From assembly GCF_024181285.1 (NCBI RefSeq), contig NZ_CP051201.1:2666001-2730000 (forward strand): 64,000 nucleotides of DNA. Direction: 5' to 3'. Source of the DNA: Treponema sp. OMZ 790. Its GTDB lineage: Bacteria; Spirochaetota; Spirochaetia; Treponematales; Treponemataceae. The notes under the pieces are model-generated. The model ran no database searches and had not been told where the DNA came from. It saw only the letters and a list, made by a program, of their open reading frames with translations. Positions 28,373 to 37,317 of this stretch are shown here, piece after piece. Numbering within the stretch: position 1 is the stretch's first letter; each line of letters begins with the position of its first letter. The translations under genes and the position numbers were made by a program.

Positions 28373-29044
28373 GTGGGAATTTTATTTGTTGTTGCCACTC
28401 CTATAGGCAATCTAAAAGACATCAGTTTTAGAGCTTTAGAGACTTTTAAAGAAGCGGATTTTATCGCCTGTGAGGATACAAGGCACACTTTGGGCCTTTT
28501 AACTCATTACGAAATTTCAAAGCCTTTAATTTCATGCAGGGCAGTAAATGAAGCCGCTGCTTCCGAAAAAATTGTAAAACTTTTAGATGAAGGAAAAAAA
28601 ATAGCCTATGCAAGCGATGCCGGAACTCCTGCAATAAGCGATCCCGGCTCTATTTTAGTTAGAATGGCAGCAGATGCAGGCCATGAAATAGTACCTATTC
28701 CGGGGGCTTCAGCCTTCGGAGCTATAATGAGCATAGCCGGGTCTTACGATAAAACGATAGTTTTTGAAGGATTTTTATCGCCTAAGGCCGGAAAACGCAA
28801 GCGGAGACTTCAAGAGCTCTTTGATTTTGGCGCTGGATTTGTTTTATACGAATCTCCGTATAGAATTGTAAAGCTCTTGACCGATATTGCCGAAATAGAT
28901 AGTAACCGGCGGCTCATTGTAGGAAGAGAACTTACAAAACTCCATGAAGAAGTTATAAGAGGTCCGGCAAACGAAGTTCTACAAAACTTTGAACAAAGAG
29001 CCTCGATAAAGGGGGAGTTTTCGGTTTTTGTTACAGGAAAATAG
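28373..29044 (+). CDS. rsmI: 16S rRNA 2'-O-methyltransferase RsmI
   Basis: A tetrapyrrole-methylase-fold enzyme that methylates the 2'-O of C1402 in 16S rRNA. The N-terminal VVATPIGNLKDIS, the CEDTRHT segment, ASDAGTPAISDPG and PIPGASAFGA are all characteristic. At 223 residues it lacks the C-terminal extension found in E. coli (286), as in several other bacteria. The GTG at 28373 is the only good start; it lies at the expected transcription start, suggesting a leaderless mRNA. flgM follows behind its own promoter. Confidence 0.92.
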   Translation: MGILFVVATPIGNLKDISFRALETFKEADFIACEDTRHTLGLLTHYEISKPLISCRAVNEAAASEKIVKLLDEGKKIAYASDAGTPAISDPGSILVRMAADAGHEIVPIPGASAFGAIMSIAGSYDKTIVFEGFLSPKAGKRKRRLQELFDFGAGFVLYESPYRIVKLLTDIAEIDSNRRLIVGRELTKLHEEVIRGPANEVLQNFEQRASIKGEFSVFVTGK

Positions 29045-29066
29045 GATTTTTATAAAAATAAAACCT

Positions 29067-29093
29067 TAACTTTTGACTAAGATTAACCGATAA
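29067..29093 (+). promoter_or_regulatory. sigma-28 (FliA) type promoter of flgM
   Basis: TAACTTTT (29067-29074), 11 bases, ACCGATAA (29086-29093) closely matches the flagellar sigma consensus TAAAGTTT-N11-GCCGATAA. It ends 22 bases before the flgM start, fitting sigma-28 control of the anti-sigma factor. Confidence 0.7.
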
Positions 29094-29115
29094 TCGGTTA
29101 GGAAGGCAGGAAAAA

Positions 29116-29397
29116 ATGATGATAGAAAAATTGGGCGGAGTTGATCCGATCAAAAACTTACAAAACACTCAAAAACCAAGAAGAATGGAAAAGGTAGGAG
29201 CTTCTGATTCAATCCAAGTATCTCCTGAAGCTCAAAAACTATCTGAGATCTATTTTGCAATGGATGCTGCAAAAGCAGCTCCTGATGTCAGAAGAGAAAA
29301 AATAGAAGAAGTTACCAGAAAATTTCAAGATCCCTCATATATAGACAGAGTTTTGGATCAAACAGCAGATAAAATTTTAAATTCCTTAGGGTTTTAA
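29116..29397 (+). CDS. flgM: anti-sigma-28 factor FlgM
   Basis: A 93-residue protein. The segment DSIQVSPEAQKLSEI and a C-terminal helical part with RREKIEEVTRKFQDPSYID are typical of FlgM, which holds sigma-28 inactive until the flagellar hook is complete. Start ATG 29116 or 29119, behind GGCAGG. Preceded by a sigma-28-type promoter and followed by a near copy of that promoter and a strong terminator. Confidence 0.88.
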   Translation: MMIEKLGGVDPIKNLQNTQKPRRMEKVGASDSIQVSPEAQKLSEIYFAMDAAKAAPDVRREKIEEVTRKFQDPSYIDRVLDQTADKILNSLGF

Positions 29398-29420
29398 TTT
29401 AGAAAACCTTTTTGTTATAG

Positions 29421-29442
29421 GTTTTGACTAAGCTTACCGATC
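29421..29442 (+). repeat. second copy of the flgM promoter motif
   Basis: GTTTTGACTAAGCTTACCGA plus TC repeats the core of the flgM promoter (CTTTTGACTAAGATTAACCG...) with one base less in the spacer and a poorer -10 end. No gene follows before the terminator at 29478-29517. Confidence 0.5.
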
Positions 29443-29477
29443 CAATATCCTTGTTTGAATATCATCTTTAAAACAGC

Positions 29478-29517
29478 AAAGGCTGTAGGCTCTTATAAGT
29501 CTACAGCCTTTTTTTAT
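29478..29517 (+). terminator. rho-independent terminator after flgM
   Basis: AAAGGCTGTAG and CTACAGCCTTT form an 11-bp stem with a 12-base loop, followed by seven T. It also separates flgM from the convergent gene at 29542. Confidence 0.9.
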
Positions 29518-29541
29518 GCTTTTTAAAATCCATGCATAATT

Positions 29542-30564
29542 TTACTGATACATTATAAGATAAGGTCTGGGATTCAAGCCGAAAACTTCTTTCGGACTCA
29601 TCATAGGCTGGTCATAACCGGCACCCGCAACGGTCGGCTTTGAAAAAAGCTTAAAAGATTTTAAGGGGATATTTTTTGCAAGAGCATTATAAGCATAAGA
29701 ATCTCTTTTTAACCGAGGCGGTCCGAAACCATCGGCACAATGAATAAGCTGAACTCTTTCATAATCGCTTCTTACATTTGCTCTTTGTTTAATCATTATA
29801 GAATTAAATTGGTGAATTACAAGCATTCTGCGGCCGGTAATATTATTCTCCTTTATGTACTTGTCCATAATTTCTTGGGCCTTATTTATTTCATCGCCTG
29901 TAACCGAACCTATAACCTTCATCGGCTGCGTTGTACGCCATTCGGGATCCAAGGCAAGGTGTACATTAGGATATTTTAAAAAAGGAAGAATAGCATTCAT
30001 AGCCTGTTCTACAGTATATTTTCCGATTTGATGATCGATAAATACATACCAACCCCTTTCGGCAGCAAATTCTATATATTTTTTTACTGTAGAGCTCCTA
30101 AGAAGACCTATATCGCCCCCCGGCCAGCATGTTCCGTAAATTAAATAAAAAGCCGGAATAATTCCCCTCTCGTTATTTACTTCATCGTAATTTGCAGCAA
30201 ATTCATTCATAATCGGTTCAATTTGTTCAGGAGAATATCTACCCAAAATGCCCATGGTATAAGCACCCGGTTTTCCATAAAGAGCAAAAATATCGTTATT
30301 TAATAAAACGGATTGCAGCTTTGATTCATCGAATTTAAGAGAAGCTTCCATTTCTTCCTTGGTTTTTACGGTGTAGACCATAATTTCATTCTCACTTTGA
30401 CTTTCTTTTACCCATAAAGCTGAGGGAAACACAGGAGACCACTTATAAGGAAGAGAAGACACCGGTACATTTTGCTTTATATCCCCGGATTCGGAAAAAG
30501 CAACCGAAACAAAAAACAAAAAAAATATTGCCCTAAAAGCAAATTTAACAAGAGACTGCTTCAT
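29542..30564 (-). CDS. exported conserved hypothetical protein
   Basis: A 340-residue protein with a signal peptide ending near FVSVAFSESG and no clear lipobox, so periplasmic or surface. The alternating pattern with strands such as IPAFYLIYGT, WYVFIDHQIG, VHLALDPEW and RRMLVIHQF suggests a TIM-barrel-like fold similar to glycoside-hydrolase-like hypothetical proteins known in other phyla. Acidic residues in these strand ends (D in FIDHQ, D/E in ALDPEW) could be catalytic, but I do not assign an activity. GAGG precedes the ATG. Confidence 0.75.
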   Translation of the reverse strand: MKQSLVKFAFRAIFFLFFVSVAFSESGDIKQNVPVSSLPYKWSPVFPSALWVKESQSENEIMVYTVKTKEEMEASLKFDESKLQSVLLNNDIFALYGKPGAYTMGILGRYSPEQIEPIMNEFAANYDEVNNERGIIPAFYLIYGTCWPGGDIGLLRSSTVKKYIEFAAERGWYVFIDHQIGKYTVEQAMNAILPFLKYPNVHLALDPEWRTTQPMKVIGSVTGDEINKAQEIMDKYIKENNITGRRMLVIHQFNSIMIKQRANVRSDYERVQLIHCADGFGPPRLKRDSYAYNALAKNIPLKSFKLFSKPTVAGAGYDQPMMSPKEVFGLNPRPYLIMYQ

Positions 30565-30608
30565 TAATACCTCTATCGGCTAAAAAAAAAGAAGCTTTAA
30601 TTTAAGCC

Positions 30609-30637
30609 TTGCAGTTATCAAAAAAAAACTGTATAAT
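30609..30637 (+). promoter_or_regulatory. sigma-70-type promoter of gltX
   Basis: TTGCAG (30609-30614), 17 bases, TATAAT (30632-30637), giving a 5' leader of about 50 bases before gltX. Confidence 0.6.
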
Positions 30638-30693
30638 GCTCTCCTTAATAAACTTGACATTATTCTATAACAGTTCCAGGAGGTTTTGTAACT

Positions 30694-32214
30694 ATGCAAG
30701 TTAAAGTCAGATATGCTCCCTCTCCAACCGGCTTTCAGCACATAGGCGGAGTCCGTACAGCCTTGTTTAATTATCTTTTTGCCCGCTCAAAAGGCGGAAA
30801 ATTTGTTTTGCGTATTGAAGATACCGATAGAACAAGGTACAGCGAGGAATATGAACAGAACCTTTATGATACCCTTGAATGGCTCGGCCTTGAATGGGAT
30901 GAAGGCGGCCCAAAGGGCGGCCCCTGTGCACCCTATATTCAGTCTCAAAGATTTGAAATCTACCGCAAATATGCCCAAGAACTCGTAGATAAAGGTTTTG
31001 CCTACTATTGCTTTTGCGATTCGGAACGGCTCGACAGAATACGCAAAATTCAAACCATGAACAAAATGCCTCCGGGCTATGACCGGGCTTGCCGCAATTT
31101 AACAGACGAAGAAATTAAAGCCAAAATGGATGAAGGAGTTCCCTATGTTATCCGCTTAAAAGTTCCGCTTGAAGGCAGCACAAAGTTTACCGATGCCCTC
31201 TTAGGCGACATTGAATGGAAAAATGAAGACATTAACCCAGACCAAATCCTTTTAAAAAGCGACGGTTTTCCCACCTATCACTTGGCAAACATCGTGGATG
31301 ACCACCTTATGGGCATAACCCATGTTATGCGCGCCCAAGAATGGCTTCCTTCAACCCCCATGCACGTGATTATGTACAAGGCCTTCGGCTGGGAACCGCC
31401 TCAGTTCTGTCACCTCCCTATGGTTATGGGAAATGATGGGCAAAAACTTTCAAAGCGTCACGGAGCTACCAGCTGCAACGAATTCAGAAACAAGGGGTAC
31501 TTAAAAGAAGCCATTATCAACTATGTAGCCATGCTCGGCTGTTCTTACGAAGACGGAAGGGATATGTACAGCCTTTCAGACTTAGAAAAACTCTTCGACG
31601 TAAAACACTTGAACAAGGCCCCGGCTGTATTCGATTATAAAAAACTGGAATGGTTTAACGGCCAGTACATGAGGGAAAAAACCGATGAGGAGCTTTTTGA
31701 ACTTACATGGCCCTATATTGCAAATTCAGGCCTTTTCGGAAAAATAGACGAAGAGCAATTAAAAAATGCTGGCTGCCGTTTTGAAAATCAAACCTATTTA
31801 AAGCCGGCTCAAGAGCAAAAAGAAATCTTAATGAAGGTAATGCCCTTGGTAAAAGAAAGACTTCATCTTTTAAGCGAAATAACCGAAATGGTGCGCTTTC
31901 TCTTTGAAGAACCGGCAGTTCCTCCGGCTGAGGAAATAATCCCCAAAAAACTCGATGCCGAGACGACCAAGAAAGTACTTCAAAAAGCCATAGAAGCAAT
32001 GCCTAAAATCAAAGGTCTTGACGACCACCAAGGCGGCGAAGTCTTTAGGGCAGAAGCCGATGCTATGGGTATAAAAATGGGAGACTTTATGATGCCTGTT
32101 AGAATGACTGTTACCGGCAGCAGAATAAGTCCGCCCCTTGTAGGCTCAATCCAAATATTGGGAATCGAAAAAGCTGTCAAACGCATAGAAAAAGCCATAG
32201 CGGAACGTTTTTAA
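30694..32214 (+). CDS. gltX: glutamyl-tRNA synthetase
   Basis: Class I aminoacyl-tRNA synthetase of 506 residues, charging tRNA-Glu (and possibly tRNA-Gln if no GlnRS exists). The HIGH-type motif PSPTGFQHIGG is at about 9-19, and the KMSKS-type motif QKLSKRHGA near 250. The anticodon-binding C-terminal domain includes GEVFRAEADAMGIKMGDFM and PPLVGSIQILG. AGGAGG precedes the ATG. Complete and intact. Confidence 0.97.
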   Translation: MQVKVRYAPSPTGFQHIGGVRTALFNYLFARSKGGKFVLRIEDTDRTRYSEEYEQNLYDTLEWLGLEWDEGGPKGGPCAPYIQSQRFEIYRKYAQELVDKGFAYYCFCDSERLDRIRKIQTMNKMPPGYDRACRNLTDEEIKAKMDEGVPYVIRLKVPLEGSTKFTDALLGDIEWKNEDINPDQILLKSDGFPTYHLANIVDDHLMGITHVMRAQEWLPSTPMHVIMYKAFGWEPPQFCHLPMVMGNDGQKLSKRHGATSCNEFRNKGYLKEAIINYVAMLGCSYEDGRDMYSLSDLEKLFDVKHLNKAPAVFDYKKLEWFNGQYMREKTDEELFELTWPYIANSGLFGKIDEEQLKNAGCRFENQTYLKPAQEQKEILMKVMPLVKERLHLLSEITEMVRFLFEEPAVPPAEEIIPKKLDAETTKKVLQKAIEAMPKIKGLDDHQGGEVFRAEADAMGIKMGDFMMPVRMTVTGSRISPPLVGSIQILGIEKAVKRIEKAIAERF

Positions 32215-32243
32215 TTTTAGAGATATTAATTTTATTAAACCTA

Positions 32244-32272
32244 TTGACTTTTTTAACAATTAGTTGTATTAT
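32244..32272 (+). promoter_or_regulatory. sigma-70-type promoter of small lipoprotein gene
   Basis: TTGACT (32244-32249), 17 bases, TATTAT (32267-32272). It gives a leader of about 110 bases with two hairpins (32290-32345 and 32359-32376) before the lipoprotein start at 32390. Confidence 0.6.
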
Positions 32273-32389
32273 GTTCTCATAATGAGAAAGAGTGTTTTAC
32301 AGTATATTCGGTATTTTTATAAAATCAAGAAAAAACAGAGCACTCCTAATAATTGCTATACAAGAAAAGTCTTGTAAGAGGAGATAATT

Positions 32390-32914
32390 ATGAAAAAGCA
32401 AAAAAAATTAACTGCCTTTGCAGTTTTGGTAATCGGATTAATCTTAATTCTAAGCGGCTGTCCGCAAGCAGGAAAAAGCAAAATTTCACAGGAACTACAA
32501 AATGCAACAGAGACCTTGCCCGGCAAATTAACTGATGCCCAAATTGAGGCAATGTTAGCAAATGTTGTTTGGCAGATGCAAAACGCAGAAAACAACGAAG
32601 AGCGGTTTATTGTATTTTGTGAAAGTAAGAGACTTACTGCAAGAATCGAAAACGGCGACTATGTAAAAGATTATGGAAACGAAAACGGTCCTACACCTTA
32701 TAAACTTGAAAATGGTATACTTGAATTTATAGACAATAACGATGCCGAAAAGTGGATTGCCGAAATTCACTCAATCGATTCAAATTCTTTTGAAGCAACC
32801 TTAAAAGAAATTAAAGCAAAAAAAGAAGAACCCATAAAATTAAAGTATAAAAAAATAACTGATAACGCCGCTGAAATAATTGAAAAAATTAAAGAAGTTA
32901 ACGCTCAACCGTAA
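32390..32914 (+). CDS. lipoprotein, hypothetical
   Basis: A 174-residue protein with a signal MKKQKKLTAFAVLVIGLILI and lipobox LSGC, so a lipid-anchored protein. The mature part is charged and mostly helical at both ends with a small beta-rich centre (RLTARIENGDYVKDY). No family recognised. AGGAG precedes the ATG and a hairpin terminator follows. Confidence 0.8.
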   Translation: MKKQKKLTAFAVLVIGLILILSGCPQAGKSKISQELQNATETLPGKLTDAQIEAMLANVVWQMQNAENNEERFIVFCESKRLTARIENGDYVKDYGNENGPTPYKLENGILEFIDNNDAEKWIAEIHSIDSNSFEATLKEIKAKKEEPIKLKYKKITDNAAEIIEKIKEVNAQP

Positions 32915-32941
32915 TATCCTCCTCAAACAGAGGAAAATAAA

Positions 32942-32975
32942 TAAACCTGTATGGAACTGCTCCATATAGGTTTAT
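32942..32975 (+). terminator. rho-independent terminator
   Basis: AAACCTGTATGGA and TCCATATAGGTTT form a stem with a five-base loop followed by TATTTTAT; placed directly after the lipoprotein gene. Confidence 0.75.
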
Positions 32976-33028
32976 TTTATAAAATGTAACTTTTCTAATA
33001 ACTCTATGTTAAATTTTCGGAGTTAATT

Positions 33029-34090
33029 ATGAATTTAAATTTAAAGTACAATCAAAATCAAGAAGCGGCAGATAAAATTGCGGCTTCCTTATCGGCACTG
33101 CAAGAAGAAAAATTATTTCATATTGATGTGTACGGCCTTGCAGAAGAATTAAACTTAAACAAAGAAACCATCTTAAATATTTTTATTCAGGGTGTGTATG
33201 ACGGTTTTTTTACCATCGATTGGATCTATCATTGCCCGACCTGCGGAGGCGTTGCCCATGAAACCCTTTCGATACATGAAGCTGTTTCAGAAAACTACTG
33301 TCCTGCTTGTCAAAAAAACTTTAACAATACCTTGGACGACAATATTGAAGTTTTCTTCTCCATTCATCCGAATATAATACCCTTGAAGCCTTCATTAAAG
33401 GAAACCTATCTTGCAAAAATAGAAAACGATGTAAATACCGGGAATTACCTCACATGGAAAAAAACTAATTCCATAAAAGGAATCGATTTAATTCAAAACA
33501 ATCTTTACAGAGAACTCATGGGTTCCGATGTTTTGATAGCCGAACAATCTCTTCAAATAATGAAAACGGCAATACTATTTACCGATATCAAAGGCTCAAC
33601 TTTTATGTATTCGGAATTAGGAGATGCAAAAGCTTTTGCCCTTGTCAGAGAACATTTTAGAATTCTCTTTGATGTAATAAAAAAATTCAATGGTGTTCCT
33701 GTAAAAACAATAGGCGATGCGATTATGGGTGTGTTTATGAACTCTAAAAATGCAGTTGATGCCAGCATTGAAATACAAAAAGAATTGCACGGCCATTATA
33801 AGAACAATCCTGAAATTGAAAGAATTGAAGTAAAAATAGGCATCCATGCAGGCCCCGCTCTTGTCGTTACCTTAAACAATCGATTAGATTATTTCGGCAC
33901 AAGCGTCAATATGGCTGCCCGCATCCAAAATGCAGCCAGACCCAATGAGGTAGTAATTTCGGAAGAGCTTTTTAACGACAAGGGAATACAAAAATCCATA
34001 GCCGAAATTACGGATAAGGTTCAACGCCAGCGCATAACCTTTAAAGGAATGAAAGAAGAGTCTACGGTTTATCACATAAGGGTCGAATAA
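33029..34090 (+). CDS. class III adenylate/guanylate cyclase
   Basis: A 353-residue soluble protein. The first part resembles a winged helix (GLAEELNLNKETILNIF), followed by a zinc ribbon with CPTC near 68 and CPAC near 92, and a C-terminal class III cyclase domain from about 180. The latter has ILFTDIKGST (first metal Asp), VKTIGDAIMGVF (second metal Asp) and IKVGIHAG-like KIGIHAGPAL. It should make cAMP or cGMP in the cytosol; base specificity cannot be told. GGAG precedes the ATG; transcribed alone. Confidence 0.9.
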   Translation: MNLNLKYNQNQEAADKIAASLSALQEEKLFHIDVYGLAEELNLNKETILNIFIQGVYDGFFTIDWIYHCPTCGGVAHETLSIHEAVSENYCPACQKNFNNTLDDNIEVFFSIHPNIIPLKPSLKETYLAKIENDVNTGNYLTWKKTNSIKGIDLIQNNLYRELMGSDVLIAEQSLQIMKTAILFTDIKGSTFMYSELGDAKAFALVREHFRILFDVIKKFNGVPVKTIGDAIMGVFMNSKNAVDASIEIQKELHGHYKNNPEIERIEVKIGIHAGPALVVTLNNRLDYFGTSVNMAARIQNAARPNEVVISEELFNDKGIQKSIAEITDKVQRQRITFKGMKEESTVYHIRVE

Positions 34091-34105
34091 TTAAGTTTAT
34101 AAAAC

Positions 34106-35899
34106 TTAATGTCCTGTAAACTTCTCACCGGCGGAATTAAACACATTCCATTTCTTTATATTTGCAGTATTGACCTGCCGGCCGGAGCAAATGTTATTAT
34201 CCGTACTATTTTCCCGTCTGTCAACTACGTATATATTTCCCATATCTCCGCTTGGGCGGGAAGGTAAAGATGTTATGAGTATTTCCATCTCTTTTTCTTT
34301 TATGCGGTTATTGTAACATGATACGTATTTTATATTATTATTGTTTAAAAAACTGAGCCCCATAAGTAAGTTATCATGACACCATAATTTTTCCAATTTT
34401 GGATTATTTCGTAAATTCAAAAATTGCAAACGATTTTCGCTTACAGATAAAAACTTCAATTCTGTATTTTTTGTAAGATCGATATTACTAATTTCATTTT
34501 TCTTACAATACAATGTATTTAATTTTGTATTATTAGACGTATTAAGGGCTTTTAGTTTATTATCTTGGCAATATAATTCTTTTAATTTTCTATTGCTGCT
34601 TATATTCAATTCTGTCAACATATTCGTTTTACAGCCAAGCTCTGTAAGATTTAAATTTTGCGTTATATCCAAAGATGTAAGCCGGTTTTCGGATAAATAA
34701 AGATACTCAAGGTTTTTAAGATTGGAGCAATTTATTTGAGATATATTGTTTTCATTGCAAGACAATGTTATCAACTTACTATTTTTTGATACATCCAGTT
34801 CACTTATATTTGTATTGGAACAATAACATTCTTGCAATTCAGGAAGATTAGAAATATCAAGAGAATTTAGTTGGTTATTATAACAACTCAATATCTCAAT
34901 ATTTTCATGTCCGTCTAAAGATAAAGAAGATAGATTATTGTTATAACAGTAAAACTCTCTAAGACTTAAGTTTTTGCTTATATCCAATTCGGATAATAAA
35001 TTATCACCCGCTCCAAGAAAACTTATTTTAACATTTTTCGACAAGTCGAGATTTTCAAGCTTATTATTACCGCACCATAATTTGATTAAAAGAGGACTTG
35101 AGCTGATATCTATAGATGTGAGAGCATTCCCGGAACAAGCAAGAAATTTTAAATCTTTACAATTATCCGTATTTAAATATGTCAGCTCATTGTCATGGCA
35201 ATATAATGTTGTAAGAGAGGTATTTTTGGACACGTCGAGAGACTCCAATTTGTTATTTTGCAGTTCTAAATGTGCTAATCTTGTGATATGTGAAACATCC
35301 AGTTCTCCAATTTGATTTTCATAACAAAAAATTTTTTTCAAATCGAAATTTTGGCCAAGATCTATATTGGTTAAACGATTTTTAAAACAAGACAAATATA
35401 CAAGATTTCTGTTATTTGTAAGCTGCAAGTCTGTAAGATTGTTGTCAAAACATGAAAGGCTTGTTAATGAGGGGTTATTAGCTAAATCAATGCTTGTTAT
35501 ACGGTTTCCATCACAAAAAAATCTATTTATTTTACCGTATATAGTTATAGTATCACTATCAATGACATAATCACGATAGCCGGCCATACCGGGAGTAACA
35601 TATGACGTTATATCTTCTTTTTCATCTATTTGTTTATTTCCGTTTAAATCAATCCATATAGGTTCACGATTATCGACAAATCTTTCAACCTTGAGTCTTA
35701 TTTTGTCCCACTTTGATTTTGCCGTAGTCAATCTTATAGATTCCGTATTCGGTAAATTTATCGATGCTTCTTCTTTATCGTTTTTGCTGTCGGCTGTTTT
35801 TATATCGTGTTCTTTTTCCGGCTTATTGTCCGAACAAGCTGCCGCAACAAGAATAAAACTTATAAAAATTACAGCCTTTTTTAGTTTTTTAATATCCAT
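34106..35899 (-). CDS. leucine-rich-repeat lipoprotein
   Basis: A 597-residue protein with signal AVIFISFILVAAAC (lipobox AAAC), a charged linker, an EF-hand-like DLNGNKQIDEKED at about 103-115 which could bind calcium, and then about 18 LRR units of some 21 residues with the pattern L-x-x-L-x-C-x-x-N-x-L from about 135 to 555. The repeats are of the TpLRR class also seen at 969-2234. Surface exposure and adhesion are plausible for this family. GAGAGG precedes the ATG. Confidence 0.85.
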   Translation of the reverse strand: MDIKKLKKAVIFISFILVAAACSDNKPEKEHDIKTADSKNDKEEASINLPNTESIRLTTAKSKWDKIRLKVERFVDNREPIWIDLNGNKQIDEKEDITSYVTPGMAGYRDYVIDSDTITIYGKINRFFCDGNRITSIDLANNPSLTSLSCFDNNLTDLQLTNNRNLVYLSCFKNRLTNIDLGQNFDLKKIFCYENQIGELDVSHITRLAHLELQNNKLESLDVSKNTSLTTLYCHDNELTYLNTDNCKDLKFLACSGNALTSIDISSSPLLIKLWCGNNKLENLDLSKNVKISFLGAGDNLLSELDISKNLSLREFYCYNNNLSSLSLDGHENIEILSCYNNQLNSLDISNLPELQECYCSNTNISELDVSKNSKLITLSCNENNISQINCSNLKNLEYLYLSENRLTSLDITQNLNLTELGCKTNMLTELNISSNRKLKELYCQDNKLKALNTSNNTKLNTLYCKKNEISNIDLTKNTELKFLSVSENRLQFLNLRNNPKLEKLWCHDNLLMGLSFLNNNNIKYVSCYNNRIKEKEMEILITSLPSRPSGDMGNIYVVDRRENSTDNNICSGRQVNTANIKKWNVFNSAGEKFTGH

Positions 35900-36017
35900 A
35901 AAGCAAAACCTCTCATTAAAATTATTAAATACCTAAGACTATGATGACGGTTTTTCAACATGATGTCAAGGGTCAATCGATTTGAAAGATAAAAGGAAAT
36001 TATAATCTCTTTTAAAT

Positions 36018-36046
36018 TTGCATTCCAAACATTTATATGATATAAT
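36018..36046 (+). promoter_or_regulatory. sigma-70-type promoter of glycerate kinase
   Basis: TTGCAT (36018-36023), 17 bases, TATAAT (36041-36046), about 45 bases ahead of the ATG at 36091. Confidence 0.6.
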
Positions 36047-36090
36047 TTTTCTTGCATTTATGTATAAATCTTTGTATAGAGGTTAATTCT

Positions 36091-37251
36091 ATGAAAAAGA
36101 TACTGCTTATCCCTGACTCCTTTAAGGGAACAATGAGCTCGGCTCGAATATGCACCTTGATGAAAAACTCGGTACATGAAATTTTCCCTGAGGCTCATGT
36201 TCTTTCAATCCCTGTAGCTGACGGAGGGGAGGGCAGTGTCGATGCTTTTTTAGAAGCCGCAGGCGGAATAAAAAAAACGGTTAAAGTGAAAAATCCTTTT
36301 TTTGAAGAAATGAAGAGCTTTTACGGTATTTTAAAAAATGAGAATACGAATGCCGAAAAGACCGCCGTAATTGAAATGGCCGCCTGTGCAGGCCTCCCCC
36401 TTGCCGTGGGAAGGCTTAACCCTTCTCTTACTACAACCTATGGGGCAGGGGAACTCATAGCCGATGCCCTCGAAAACGGCTGTACAAATATTATAATCGG
36501 TCTGGGCGGCAGTGCTACAAACGATGGGGGCTGCGGAGCTGCGGCTGCCTTGGGAGTAAAGTTTTTTGACAAGGAGGGCAAAAGTTTTGTTCCGACAGGC
36601 GGAACATTAAAAAACATTGAGCGCATAGATATGTCGAGCTTAAACCCTCTTGTAAAAAAAGCAAGGTTTACGACCATGTGCGATATAGATAACCCTCTTT
36701 TCGGGAAAAACGGAGCCGCCTATATCTTCGGCCCGCAAAAAGGTGCAGATCCTAAAATGGTTGAAGAACTTGACCAAGGCCTTAAACACCTGGCTTTAAT
36801 TGCAGAAAGAACCGAAGCTTTCAATTCCTATTCCAAAGCTGCTGAAATCCCCGGTGCAGGGGCCGCCGGAGGAATGGGCTACGGTACTCTAATCTTTTTA
36901 GGTTCCGAATTAAAAATGGGTATTGAGATTGTTCTTGATACCGTTGATTTTGATAAAAAGCTCAACGAAGCCTCCTTTGTTTTTACGGGAGAAGGAAAAT
37001 TAGACAGTCAAAGTTTAAGAGGAAAAGTCATTGTAGGTGTTGCCAAAAGAGCCAAAAAGAAAAATGTGCCTGTTATAGCCGTTGTCGGTGATGCGGAAAA
37101 CGGAATAGAGCCTGTTTATGATATGGGTGTCTCTGCCGTATTCAGCATAAACCGCTTAGCTGTTCCTTTCAGCCAAGCACAAAAAACGGCTGAAACTGAT
37201 TTGATATCAACAATGAAGGATATCTTGCGTTTAATCAAAAAACTAAAATGA
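36091..37251 (+). CDS. glycerate 2-kinase
   Basis: A 386-residue enzyme of the GarK/GlxK family (PF02595) that phosphorylates D-glycerate to 2-phosphoglycerate. Characteristic segments: IPDSFKGTMSS at the start, PVADGGEGSVDAF, LGGSATNDGGCGAAAALG near 140, IPGAGAAGGMGYG near 255 and FTGEGKLDSQSLRGK near 300. The ATG at 36091 has AGAGG upstream; an earlier ATG at 36052 would overlap the promoter. Followed by a strong terminator. Confidence 0.93.
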   Translation: MKKILLIPDSFKGTMSSARICTLMKNSVHEIFPEAHVLSIPVADGGEGSVDAFLEAAGGIKKTVKVKNPFFEEMKSFYGILKNENTNAEKTAVIEMAACAGLPLAVGRLNPSLTTTYGAGELIADALENGCTNIIIGLGGSATNDGGCGAAAALGVKFFDKEGKSFVPTGGTLKNIERIDMSSLNPLVKKARFTTMCDIDNPLFGKNGAAYIFGPQKGADPKMVEELDQGLKHLALIAERTEAFNSYSKAAEIPGAGAAGGMGYGTLIFLGSELKMGIEIVLDTVDFDKKLNEASFVFTGEGKLDSQSLRGKVIVGVAKRAKKKNVPVIAVVGDAENGIEPVYDMGVSAVFSINRLAVPFSQAQKTAETDLISTMKDILRLIKKLK

Positions 37252-37260
37252 TGCTCTCAT

Positions 37261-37302
37261 AAAAAAAGGGATTTACATTCATAATTTGTAAATCCCTTTT
37301 TA
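37261..37302. terminator. bidirectional rho-independent terminator
   Basis: GGGATTTACA and TGTAAATCCC form a 10-bp stem flanked by A7 and T5, between the convergent glycerate kinase and DUF805 genes. Confidence 0.9.
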
Positions 37303-37317
37303 TTTATTAAAGAAGTT

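Noticed and set aside
30654..30677. TTGACA at 30654 as gltX promoter
   Set aside because: No -10 box at proper distance; the TTGCAG/TATAAT pair at 30609-30637 fits better.
34106..35899. Tandem repeats in the LRR gene as a CRISPR-like or satellite array
   Set aside because: They are coding 63-base LRR units with diverged sequence, without spacer structure.
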